A stretch of DNA of 64,000 bases from a virus. Positions 10,774 to 19,273 of the stretch are shown piece by piece (position 1 is the first letter of the stretch; each line of letters begins with the position of its first letter). Both the position numbers and the translations under genes were made by a program. The notes under the pieces were generated by a model. The model was given only the letters and a program-made list of their open reading frames with translations, was not told where the DNA came from and did not search any database. The DNA lies in IMG/VR virus record IMGVR_UViG_3300042889_001503, positions 62,001 through 126,000 of that record, one strand, 5' to 3'.

Positions 10774-13416
10774 ATGCAAGTAATTGAAATCACAAGTTTA
10801 TCCGGACATTCCCCATATAACATATCAATATGTGATATAACAAGAACGTATTGTTATGTTGTTGCGACAGCTGTCTCATCAGTCCCGTTAATTCTAAACA
10901 TACCAACAGAATTATCAGGTTCTCAAGAAGTCTTAGTGATAGTCACAGATAACATTGGTTGTGAAGAAATTCAATATCATTTTTGTGGTGAACCTGCTCC
11001 TAGTCAAACACCAACGACAACACCCACTCCCACACCAACAAATTCCGTTTGTAATTGTATCTCAATTGATAACCCTTTAGGGGTAACATTAAATTTTGGG
11101 TATACTCAATGTGACGGGACATTAATCTATGGTGAGATTTACTCGGCAACCACATTATATGTTTGTGGTCAATTTCCGTATGGTGATAGTGGATTAATAA
11201 TTCAGGTTTCATCTAATATTTGTGTTGGGGATGTTTGCCCCGGACCAACACCTACACCAACCACCACTCCGACACCCACTCCAACATTACCACCGATAGT
11301 TGGTTATTTTGAGGATAGTTGTGATTCATCAAACCAATTTACCTTATCAAACATACCAATATCATTTAGTCCTCTGTCAGGAGCGTATTATATTGAAAGT
11401 AGTGGTTTCATTGGATGTGCCACTTATGTTGTTAGTTCATCTACAAACAATTTCTATTCATTTATTGCGATGGGTTCTCAACCGAGTATTTACCATTGTC
11501 AGAAAGCCAATTTTATCTATCCGTGTCCAACATCAACACCCACACCAACACCTACACCATCAATAACACCATCGGTAACTCCGACTCATACACCTACACC
11601 AACTCCGACTCACACTCCCACACCAACAACACCTGTTAAGTATGTGTTGTTCCAAGTTCAATCTTGTTGTGCTAAAAAGATTATAAAATATATTATGTTA
11701 CCGTCTAACTTTTTACCGGGAACTGCGGTTGTCAATTCATTTGGTGAGTGTTTAGAAATTATTAGTGTATCTAAAATTGTGACTTGGGTAACCGATTTTT
11801 GGGACCACGGAACAACATACATTTTTTGTGAGGTATGTGTTAAATATCAAACTTGTAATCCTGTTATACCACCATCCTTTATCTCTGTTTGGAGAACAAC
11901 AACTATAAACGAATCAATTACATTACCATATGAAACTTCGGGGTTTTATTATGGAACAATTGATTGGGGTGATGGGGAAACCTCTAATAATATTTACGAT
12001 AATAGAACACACACATATGTAACTCCGGGTGATTATATAATAACAATAACAGGGACATTAATTGGGTGGTCGTTTGGTGTTAACCCTATTAGTAGAAATA
12101 AAATTAGAGAAGTTCTACAGTGGGGTTGTTTACGTTTGGGTAATAGTGGTTCGTATTTTTCTAATTGTAATAATTTATCATTATCAAATGTTACCGATGT
12201 TTTAGATTTAACGGGAACAAATAATTTATCTTATACGTTTGAGAATTGTACTAATTTAACAACAGTCCCTTTTATAAATTCTTGGAACACATCAAACGTA
12301 ACAAATATGCAAGGTATGTTTTTTGAGTGTCATAATTTTAATGACGACATATCAGGTTGGGATGTTAGTAATGTTACTGATATGGGAGCAATGTTTGATA
12401 ACACTTATTTATTTAATCAGCCAATTGGTGTTTGGGATGTATCAAATGTTCAATCTATAAGTTATATGTTCTTACAAAATACCGTTTTTAACCAAAATTT
12501 AAGTTCTTGGAATGTTGGTAGTGTTACTAATATGAAAGGAACTTTTAATGGTTGCACATCATTTAATAACGGTGGTTCACCAATGATTAGTGGTTGGACA
12601 ACATATAATGTTACTGATATGGGTGATATGTTCCCTTTAACACCATTTAACCAACCAATTAATTCTTGGGATGTTAGTAGTGTTACTAAAATGGATTATA
12701 TGTTTTATCAATCAACATCATTTAACCAACCATTATCGGGATGGAATGTAAGTAATGTTACAGATATGAATTATATGTTTAGTTTATCCCCATTTAATCA
12801 ATATATTAATTCTTGGGATGTATCAAATGTTACAACTATGGAAGGTATGTTCTTTTTTAACACAATATTCAACCAAAACCTTAATTCTTGGGATGTAAGT
12901 TCAGTAACTAATATGGATTATATGTTTTGGTTTGATTACGCATTTGATGGTAATATAACTAGTTGGGACACTTCTAATGTTACAACAATGAGATTAATGT
13001 TTGCTACGTGTAGTATTTTTAATCAAAATATTAGTGGTTGGAACGTTGGTAATGTAACAAATATGCAACAGATGTTTAACGGAGCAACACAATTCAATCA
13101 ACCTATTGGTTCTTGGAACGTTAGTAATGTGACTAATATGTCAAATATGTTTGGTTCAGTAGGATTTAATCAAAATATTGGTTCTTGGAACGTTACCGGC
13201 GTAACAAACTTTAATGGATTTATGAATGGTAAAACATTTAGTGATTACTCAACAACAAATCTTGACGCAATTTATAATGGATGGAGTTCTTTACCAACAT
13301 TAACCTCTGGAATTAACATTAATTTTGGAACAATTAAATATACTGCCGGTAGTTCAGCCGGTAGAGCAATTCTAACCGGAACGTATGGTTGGACAATTAT
13401 TGATGGTGGAATATAA
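10774..13416 (+). CDS. BspA/PKD-repeat fibre protein
   Basis: This 880-residue protein has a beta-rich N-terminal domain (residues 1-75), Pro-Thr linkers (about 11005-11040, 11245-11290, 11528-11635), two short Cys-bearing modules between them, a PKD-like domain with IDWGDGE (about 11880-12060), then at least twelve BspA/DUF285 units with W-D/N-V-S-N-V-T-x-M-x-x-M-F spacing (about 12180-13230). It ends at the same cap sequence (GWTI-x-DGGI) that follows the repeats in the first fibre gene. It looks like a shorter paralogue of that gene's middle section. Surface-exposed adhesion is the usual role of these repeats; the ligand cannot be read from sequence. Confidence 0.75.
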   Translation: MQVIEITSLSGHSPYNISICDITRTYCYVVATAVSSVPLILNIPTELSGSQEVLVIVTDNIGCEEIQYHFCGEPAPSQTPTTTPTPTPTNSVCNCISIDNPLGVTLNFGYTQCDGTLIYGEIYSATTLYVCGQFPYGDSGLIIQVSSNICVGDVCPGPTPTPTTTPTPTPTLPPIVGYFEDSCDSSNQFTLSNIPISFSPLSGAYYIESSGFIGCATYVVSSSTNNFYSFIAMGSQPSIYHCQKANFIYPCPTSTPTPTPTPSITPSVTPTHTPTPTPTHTPTPTTPVKYVLFQVQSCCAKKIIKYIMLPSNFLPGTAVVNSFGECLEIISVSKIVTWVTDFWDHGTTYIFCEVCVKYQTCNPVIPPSFISVWRTTTINESITLPYETSGFYYGTIDWGDGETSNNIYDNRTHTYVTPGDYIITITGTLIGWSFGVNPISRNKIREVLQWGCLRLGNSGSYFSNCNNLSLSNVTDVLDLTGTNNLSYTFENCTNLTTVPFINSWNTSNVTNMQGMFFECHNFNDDISGWDVSNVTDMGAMFDNTYLFNQPIGVWDVSNVQSISYMFLQNTVFNQNLSSWNVGSVTNMKGTFNGCTSFNNGGSPMISGWTTYNVTDMGDMFPLTPFNQPINSWDVSSVTKMDYMFYQSTSFNQPLSGWNVSNVTDMNYMFSLSPFNQYINSWDVSNVTTMEGMFFFNTIFNQNLNSWDVSSVTNMDYMFWFDYAFDGNITSWDTSNVTTMRLMFATCSIFNQNISGWNVGNVTNMQQMFNGATQFNQPIGSWNVSNVTNMSNMFGSVGFNQNIGSWNVTGVTNFNGFMNGKTFSDYSTTNLDAIYNGWSSLPTLTSGININFGTIKYTAGSSAGRAILTGTYGWTIIDGGI

Positions 13417-13420
13417 TTTC

Positions 13421-13428
13421 TATTTATC
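13421..13428 (+). promoter_or_regulatory. TATTTATC element before glycosyltransferase run
   Basis: Copy of the recurrent element, 41 nt before the ATG at 13470. It overlaps the left arm of a 10-bp inverted repeat (ATCTTTTTAT at 13426-13435 and ATAAAAAGAT at 13455-13464), whose right arm ends 5 nt before the ATG. It probably drives the five-gene glycosyltransferase run. Confidence 0.4.
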
Positions 13429-13469
13429 TTTTTATAAAAAATATTATTTTTACAATAAAAAGATATTAA

Positions 13470-14717
13470 ATGAAGATATTTGTCCAAATTGCGTCCTATC
13501 GTGACCCCCAACTTATCCCAACAATTAAATCAATGTTGGAGAATGCAAAGAAACCTAAAAATTTAGTAATCGGTATTTGTCGTCAATATCATCCGGAAGA
13601 TGGTTTTGATAATTTATCAGAATTCAAAGGTGATAAACGTTTTAGAGTTATTGATGTTCTATACACCGAATCCAAAGGGGTTTGTTGGGCAAGAAACCAA
13701 GTTCAACAACTATATAAAGGTGAAGAATATACCTTACAAATCGATTCTCATATGAGATTTGAAAAAGATTGGGACGACACCCTAATCAAAATGGTTAAAC
13801 AACTTCAAAAGAAAGGATTTAAGAAACCTTTACTAACAGGTTATGTTTCTTCATTCGACCCGGACAATGACCCGGCAAGTAGAGTTAAAGAACCTTGGAG
13901 AATGGCTTTTGATAGATTTATACCGGAAGGTGCCGTCTTCTTTTTACCTGAAACAATTCCGGGGTGGGAAAATCTTAAAGAACCCGTTACCTCAAGATTT
14001 TACTCCGCCCATATGGCATTTACATTGGGACAATTTAGTGTCGAGGTTCAACACGACCCTGAATTCTATTTCCACGGAGAAGAAATCTCAATCGCTGTTA
14101 GAGCATTTACACACGGATACGATTTATTTCACCCACACAAAACTGTTATTTGGCACGAATATACTCGTAAGGGTAGAACCAAACAATGGGATGATGATAA
14201 AGAGTGGGGTAAGAAAAATGAATTATCTCATAAAAAGAATCGTCAACTATTTGGTATGGACGGTGAAGACGTTACAATGGACTTTAGTTTTTACGGGTTC
14301 GGAACTGAAAGAACTTTAAAAGATTATGAAATTTATTCAGGTCTTAAATTTTCAAATAGAGCTGTTCAACAATATACTTTAGATAAAAATTACGCACCTA
14401 ATCCTCAAATATTTGAAACTGAGGAAGAATGGTTGGCAAGTTACGCTAGTATCTTTAAACATTGTATCGACATTGGATTTTCTCAAGTTCCTGAAAAAGA
14501 TTACGAATTTTGGGTTGTTGCTTTCCACGATGAAAAAGATGAAACACTTTTTAGAAAAGATGCTGATATCAATGAGATTAATAATATGATGAGAGACCCT
14601 GATGGGTATTGTAAAGTTTGGAGAGATTTCCAAACTGTTCATAAACCAAAATACTGGGTTGTTTGGCCGTTTAGTAAGTCAAAAGGTTGGTGTGAAAGAA
14701 TAACAGGTAATTTGTAA
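13470..14717 (+). CDS. GlcNAc-transferase-family glycosyltransferase
   Basis: This 415-residue protein opens with a GT-A-like strand (MKIFVQIASYRDPQL) and carries the signatures I associate with the PF11397 'GlcNAc' family: a SKGVCWARN segment (residues 68-76) and LQIDSHMRF (residues 89-97), where Asp92 and His94 are the likely metal/sugar-nucleotide site. Characterised relatives include the Dictyostelium enzyme that adds GlcNAc to hydroxyproline of Skp1. It is predicted cytoplasmic, with no signal or membrane segment. It is the first gene of a tightly packed glycosyltransferase run directly after the fibre genes, suggesting modification of virion proteins or of host surface glycans. Family assignment is fairly secure; substrate is unknown. 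Confidence 0.8.
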   Translation: MKIFVQIASYRDPQLIPTIKSMLENAKKPKNLVIGICRQYHPEDGFDNLSEFKGDKRFRVIDVLYTESKGVCWARNQVQQLYKGEEYTLQIDSHMRFEKDWDDTLIKMVKQLQKKGFKKPLLTGYVSSFDPDNDPASRVKEPWRMAFDRFIPEGAVFFLPETIPGWENLKEPVTSRFYSAHMAFTLGQFSVEVQHDPEFYFHGEEISIAVRAFTHGYDLFHPHKTVIWHEYTRKGRTKQWDDDKEWGKKNELSHKKNRQLFGMDGEDVTMDFSFYGFGTERTLKDYEIYSGLKFSNRAVQQYTLDKNYAPNPQIFETEEEWLASYASIFKHCIDIGFSQVPEKDYEFWVVAFHDEKDETLFRKDADINEINNMMRDPDGYCKVWRDFQTVHKPKYWVVWPFSKSKGWCERITGNL

Positions 14718-14721
14718 AAAT

Positions 14722-15429
14722 ATGGAATATGCGATAGCAACATTTTGTTATGGTGATAGATATTATGCCCAAACAAATAGAATGATAGAATCATTTAAAG
14801 AATTTGAAGATAAACCAAATATTTTCATAGTTACAGATAATCCGGAATCAATTACTAAAGAAGATTATGTATTTGTTTCACATATTAAGGAATATAATGA
14901 AAAATATGTGACATATAATACGAATTATTATGATTTTGATTTTTCAGTTAAAAGATTCTCAGTAAAATTTGCGTTAGATAGTGGATTTACTAAAGTAATT
15001 TTAACAGATACGGATGTTATACCAAACAAATCATTATTCACAAAAAAAAATGTGTTAGAGTGTTTTATACCTAATAGTGTTGCCGGTCAAGTAACCTATC
15101 TTTTTGAAAAAGAGGTTGAGACAAATAGTATGTTAGGAAGACGATACTTACATTATGAAAATAAATTTGACGTTCAATATAATAAAGTGGATATGTGGAT
15201 GCCGGAAGACTGCATTCAATTTTTAGATATTGATAAAGATAAATTTTATTCATTTTTAAAAACTTGGGATGAATGTATTGAGATTAAATATGTTGACAAT
15301 TTATATAATATACCTGCGGGTAATATAGATGAAATGTGTTTCTCAGCATTACATAACGGTGTTGACTTAAAAAACAATTCTAGCAAACACATAAACTTAT
15401 TAATCCCCAATCACGACAAATGGTATTAA
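14722..15429 (+). CDS. GT-A-type glycosyltransferase
   Basis: This 235-residue protein begins MEYAIATFCYG and has a hydrophobic strand ending in a DxD-like motif, ILTDTDVIPN (Asp96 and Asp98), preceded by the KRFSVKFALDSGF helix. This matches a compact nucleotide-sugar transferase fold (GT-A). It starts 4 nt after the previous gene and its last 10 bases overlap the next gene, consistent with translational coupling. No membrane segment is visible. Donor and acceptor are unknown. Confidence 0.65.
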   Translation: MEYAIATFCYGDRYYAQTNRMIESFKEFEDKPNIFIVTDNPESITKEDYVFVSHIKEYNEKYVTYNTNYYDFDFSVKRFSVKFALDSGFTKVILTDTDVIPNKSLFTKKNVLECFIPNSVAGQVTYLFEKEVETNSMLGRRYLHYENKFDVQYNKVDMWMPEDCIQFLDIDKDKFYSFLKTWDECIEIKYVDNLYNIPAGNIDEMCFSALHNGVDLKNNSSKHINLLIPNHDKWY

Positions 15430-16265
15430 AAATTATTACATCAGTTTATGAATTAAACTATGAAGATTCCAGAGGTGGTATGGTATATAAATCATATCCA
15501 TTATTAACCCAAACATTACGTAGTATAATTTTTGAAGGTTTTGAATATGTTATTTACACTAATCAATACACTTACGACAAATATCATTTAGGTGAACAAT
15601 TTAACCAACCAAATGTAACCATAAAGTTTCACGAATTAAATTCTGAAAATTACCTAAACAACATAAACCCAATTAGATTAGTTAAATTTGCCGAAGGGGA
15701 AATTTACGATAGAATTTATTGTGTTAAAAATTATGTAGAAGTTATTTTTAATAAGTTACAATTTTTACTCGATGAGTGTGAAGATAATAAAAATGTTGTG
15801 TGGATTGATTCCGGACTTTTTGGAACTAGTTGTCACGATAGATGGAGAGATTACATTAATGTTTTTGCCCATTCAGAATTATTTTTAAATAAAATAAATG
15901 AAAAAATATCTGAGAATGGTTTTATTTGTTTAAGAGGAGAATCAATTCAGGTTAATTACGAATTAAAAGCAGTTCTTGTTAATATGTTTAACACAGACTT
16001 TAAGTTAGTTCCCGGAGGTATGTTTGGAGGGACAAGTGAGTCTATTCAAAAAGTTTTATCTAATTACTTATCGATTTTTGAAACATATTACACAACAACA
16101 GGTAAATTAATTAGTGAACAAGAGGTTTTATCTATATTAACTCACACAAATGACGTTAAATTTTTTAATTTTGGTGATTGGTTAGATTTACAAAGAGGGA
16201 TATTGGACCTTATGGATTTATTGGATGTCGACAAATATAAAATTGATGAGAAATATGATGTCTAA
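15420..16265 (+). CDS. HtrL/YibB-like glycosyltransferase-fold protein
   Basis: This 281-residue protein has a GT-A-like architecture: an N-terminal ITSVYE strand, a central VVWIDSGLFG motif (around residues 126-135), and a later GGMFGG plus SEQEVLSIL segment. WIDSG followed by GG-x-FGG and EQ-x-x-x-x-x-L also occurs in the HtrL/YibB-like half of the gene at 16821, so the two are paralogous. The start overlaps the previous gene by 10 nt and the end overlaps the next. HtrL/YibB members are linked to cell-surface polysaccharide synthesis in bacteria; the phage substrate is unknown. Confidence 0.6.
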   Translation: MVLKIITSVYELNYEDSRGGMVYKSYPLLTQTLRSIIFEGFEYVIYTNQYTYDKYHLGEQFNQPNVTIKFHELNSENYLNNINPIRLVKFAEGEIYDRIYCVKNYVEVIFNKLQFLLDECEDNKNVVWIDSGLFGTSCHDRWRDYINVFAHSELFLNKINEKISENGFICLRGESIQVNYELKAVLVNMFNTDFKLVPGGMFGGTSESIQKVLSNYLSIFETYYTTTGKLISEQEVLSILTHTNDVKFFNFGDWLDLQRGILDLMDLLDVDKYKIDEKYDV

Positions 16266-16824
16266 CTATTCTTTTAACATTGTTTGCACAACTATTGGAA
16301 GAGAATCATTACCAAGATTGATTGATAGTTTTAAAAATCAGTTAACCCAAAACGATTCTTTTACCATAATATCCGATACAAATCACGAGTTTGTTCAAAA
16401 TGTTTTATCTAATTATGATGTTAATTTTAAATTAAATCACATTATAAATGATGGGGATAGATTAGGTAAGTTTGGACACCCTTTATTAAACAAACACATT
16501 AATAACCTTGACGGTGATTTTATTATGTTTGCGGACGACGATGATTATTATGTTGATGATGCCTTTGAGTATATAAGGGAAGTCGTTACAGAAAAAAAAC
16601 TATACATTTTTAAACATAAATGGGGAGGAACAATTAATTGGACGACAAAAGAAGTAACACTAGGGAATATTGGTAAATGTATGGGTGTCATTCCTAATAC
16701 TAAAAATTTACCAATGTTTCAAGAAGACGTATTCGGGGATGGGTTATTTTACGAAGACTTATCCAAAATTATGGAATATGAATTTGTTGATAAAATAATA
16801 TATAAAATTAGAGATACAATATGA
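16258..16824 (+). CDS. GT2-like glycosyltransferase
   Basis: A protein of about 188 residues. I place the start at the ATG at 16258 (or 16255), giving MSNYSFNIVCTTIGRESL, because the 10 residues upstream look non-native and the GT2-type first strand begins here. The motif IMFADDDDYYVDDAF supplies the GT2 aspartates that bind metal and nucleotide-sugar. At under 200 residues it is a minimal GT-A catalytic domain. The stop overlaps the next start as ATGA. No transmembrane helix is present. Confidence 0.7.
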   Translation: MSNYSFNIVCTTIGRESLPRLIDSFKNQLTQNDSFTIISDTNHEFVQNVLSNYDVNFKLNHIINDGDRLGKFGHPLLNKHINNLDGDFIMFADDDDYYVDDAFEYIREVVTEKKLYIFKHKWGGTINWTTKEVTLGNIGKCMGVIPNTKNLPMFQEDVFGDGLFYEDLSKIMEYEFVDKIIYKIRDTI

Positions 16825-18494
16825 GTAAAGTAACATTAGTGACAGGATTATGGGATATAGGTAGAGGAGACCTTCAAGAGGGTTGGTCTCGTTCATTCCA
16901 ACATTATTTAGATAAATTTCAACAACTATTACAAGTTGATGTGAATATGATTATTTTTGGTGACGAAGAGTTAGAGAAATTTGTGTCAAACAATAGACGA
17001 AGTGAAAACACACAATTTGTTCGTAGAAGTTTGTCTTGGTTTAAAGACAACGATTTTTTTGATAAAATACAAAATATAAGAACAAATCCGGATTGGTATA
17101 ATCAAGTCGGATGGTTAACCGATTCAACTCAAGCTAAATTAGAGATGTATAACCCGTTGGTTATGTCAAAAATTTATCTCCTACACGATGCTAAAATTTT
17201 AGATAGGTTTAATTCAGAATATATGTTTTGGATTGACGCTGGGTTAACAAATACAATTCACCCGGGATATTTTACACACGATAAGGTTTTAGATAAATTA
17301 CCTCAATTAGTTAAAAATTTTCATTTTGTTTGTTTCCCTTATGAAACTAATTCTGAAATCCACGGATTTAAATATCCTGAATTATGTGAATTAGCCGGAG
17401 AACCAGTTAAAATGGTTGCTCGAGCAGGTTTCTTCGGAGGAAGAAAAGATGTTATATCAGATATTAACGGTATCTATTACGGGTTAATGAATGATACATT
17501 ATCACAAGGGTTAATGGGAACTGAAGAATCGTTATTTACAATTATGACATACAAATACCCTGAGTTGATTAGTTATTCAGAAATAGAAGATAATGGATTA
17601 ATGGGTAAATTTTTTGAGGACTTAAAAAATAACACGACTCAAGTTAAAGAAAGTGTTTTACCAATTAAACCGAATAGTTTAGACACATCCAAAGTTGGAT
17701 TGTATGTTATAGCATTTAACTCACCTAAACAATTTGAGGTATTAATCCAATCTATGTTAGATTATGATTCTGACTTTATTGATAAACCAAAAAAATTCTT
17801 ATTAGATAACTCAACCGATTTATCAACAACACCAAGATATCTTGAACTATGTGAACAATATGGTTTTGAACATATTAAAAAAGACAACATTGGTATTGTC
17901 GGGGGGAGAGTGTTTGTTGCTGAACATTTTGATGAAACTGATTTAGATTGTTATTGGTGGTTTGAAGACGATATGGCTTTTTATCCAAAAAAAGGTGAGG
18001 TATGTAGAAATGGGTTCCCTCGTTTTGTTGATAAATTATATCAAAAATCAGTAGAGATTGTTAAAAAAGAAAATTTTGATTTTCTTAAATTAAATTTTAG
18101 TGAATTTTTTGGTGATAATAGTGTTCAATGGAGTTGGTATAATGTCCCTCAAGATTTTAGACAATCTCATTGGCCGAATAACCCTAAATTACCGGTTCAA
18201 GGACTAGACCCTAATTCACCTAAAACACAATTTAAGGAGATAAGGACATATAAAGGGTTATCATATGCGACAGGGGAAGTTTATTTATGTAATTGGCCGA
18301 TAATATTAACAAGAGAAGGTAACTATAAGTGTTATTTAGAAACAAAATGGGCTCACCCATTTGAACAGACGTTAATGTCTTATTGTTATCAAGAAACTGT
18401 TAAAGGAAAAATTAATCCGGGATTATTGTTATTAACACCAACGGAACACGATAGATTTGAACATTATGACGGTTCATTAAGAAAAGAAAGTTAA
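16821..18494 (+). CDS. Two-domain HtrL/YibB plus GT-A glycosyltransferase
   Basis: This 557-residue protein appears to be a fusion. Residues 1 to about 270 start VTLVTGLWDIGRGDLQEGW, the classic HtrL/YibB opening, with a WIDAGLTNT motif and GFFGG later. Residues about 285-557 form a second GT-A-like domain beginning VGLYVIAFNSPKQFEVL, with the WWFEDDMAF acidic motif near residue 385. It is the last gene of the run and ends 16 nt before a TATTTATA element. The two active-site-like motifs suggest addition of two sugars or dual specificity. Phage-encoded virion or receptor glycosylation is the inferred role. Confidence 0.7.
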   Translation: MSKVTLVTGLWDIGRGDLQEGWSRSFQHYLDKFQQLLQVDVNMIIFGDEELEKFVSNNRRSENTQFVRRSLSWFKDNDFFDKIQNIRTNPDWYNQVGWLTDSTQAKLEMYNPLVMSKIYLLHDAKILDRFNSEYMFWIDAGLTNTIHPGYFTHDKVLDKLPQLVKNFHFVCFPYETNSEIHGFKYPELCELAGEPVKMVARAGFFGGRKDVISDINGIYYGLMNDTLSQGLMGTEESLFTIMTYKYPELISYSEIEDNGLMGKFFEDLKNNTTQVKESVLPIKPNSLDTSKVGLYVIAFNSPKQFEVLIQSMLDYDSDFIDKPKKFLLDNSTDLSTTPRYLELCEQYGFEHIKKDNIGIVGGRVFVAEHFDETDLDCYWWFEDDMAFYPKKGEVCRNGFPRFVDKLYQKSVEIVKKENFDFLKLNFSEFFGDNSVQWSWYNVPQDFRQSHWPNNPKLPVQGLDPNSPKTQFKEIRTYKGLSYATGEVYLCNWPIILTREGNYKCYLETKWAHPFEQTLMSYCYQETVKGKINPGLLLLTPTEHDRFEHYDGSLRKES

Positions 18495-18509
18495 TTCTAT
18501 ATTTTGAAG

Positions 18510-18517
18510 TATTTATA
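18510..18517 (+). promoter_or_regulatory. TATTTATA element
   Basis: Copy of the recurrent element, here in the palindrome TATTTATAAATA, 13 nt before the ATG at 18531 and downstream of the glycosyltransferase run. Confidence 0.4.
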
Positions 18518-18530
18518 AATAAAAACTTTA

Positions 18531-19217
18531 ATGGAATTTTTTATAAAGAAAAACGCAACCTTACCTCTTCTTAAACTTCAAGTAGTAAAAGATGGTAGAA
18601 GTGATTACAATAATTTTATGGAATTATTGGAATCCTCAACCATATTCTTTTCTATGGTTAATTCTGAGACAGGTATTCCAAAAATAACTTCAAGACCAGC
18701 GGGGTTTGTTGAAAAAATATTTGACGACCCCAATGCAGAACCTGAATATTATATTTACTATCAATTTACCAAACAAGACACGAGTGTTGAGGGTAGAAAT
18801 GAAGGACAATTTTTAATAAAGACATCTGACGGTAATATAATATTACCAATTAGGGAAAAACTAAACATATATATTCAAGAGTCATTTATTGCTGACGATT
18901 TAGAATATGATACTTGCTACACATCAGTTTATCCTTGTTGTGTATCACATTCTGTTATACCACAACCACCATCACTTGTATATTTTAATTATGAATTAAT
19001 TAAAGACAAAGATTTTATTTATAAAACAATCCCTAATAATAATTTAGATGACGATGTTATACCAAATAACGATATTATAACGAGTAATATTCCTGACAAT
19101 AATTTAGGTGATGACATCATACCAAATAACAATATTATAACAAATAGTATTCCTGATAATAATTTAGGTGATGATATAATCCCAAATAATGATATTATAT
19201 CAAACATTTTACTTTAA
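18531..19217 (+). CDS. Putative baseplate/fibre protein with C-terminal 20-residue repeats
   Basis: This 228-residue protein has a beta-rich N-terminal domain (MEFFIKKNATLPLLKLQVV) that loosely resembles N-terminal domains of upper-baseplate or fibre-attachment proteins, followed by a Cys-containing centre (CYTSVYPCC). The C-terminus is three tandem 20-residue units around IPDNNLGDDIIPNN (bases about 19029-19205), spaced exactly 60 bp in DNA. The unit is acidic and Asn-rich. I do not recognise the whole protein; a virion role is inferred from its place between fibre-related genes. Confidence 0.55.
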   Translation: MEFFIKKNATLPLLKLQVVKDGRSDYNNFMELLESSTIFFSMVNSETGIPKITSRPAGFVEKIFDDPNAEPEYYIYYQFTKQDTSVEGRNEGQFLIKTSDGNIILPIREKLNIYIQESFIADDLEYDTCYTSVYPCCVSHSVIPQPPSLVYFNYELIKDKDFIYKTIPNNNLDDDVIPNNDIITSNIPDNNLGDDIIPNNNIITNSIPDNNLGDDIIPNNDIISNILL

Positions 19218-19236
19218 CTTTTTTAAAGTGTTTGAT

Positions 19237-19244
19237 ATTTATAA
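19237..19244 (+). promoter_or_regulatory. TATTTATA element
   Basis: Copy of the recurrent element (TATTTATAAATAAA), 29 nt before the ATG at 19274, followed by a long A-rich leader with no Shine-Dalgarno sequence. Confidence 0.4.
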
Positions 19245-19273
19245 ATAAATAAAAAAAAACAAAAAAAATAATT

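Noticed and set aside
2-13416. Diversity-generating retroelement acting on fibres
   Set aside because: No reverse transcriptase and no template/variable repeat pair with adenine-biased differences was seen.
18510-18521. T4 late promoter TATAAATA
   Set aside because: Several sites contain only the TATTTATA orientation relative to the gene, so identity with the T4 motif is not supported; reported as a separate element.
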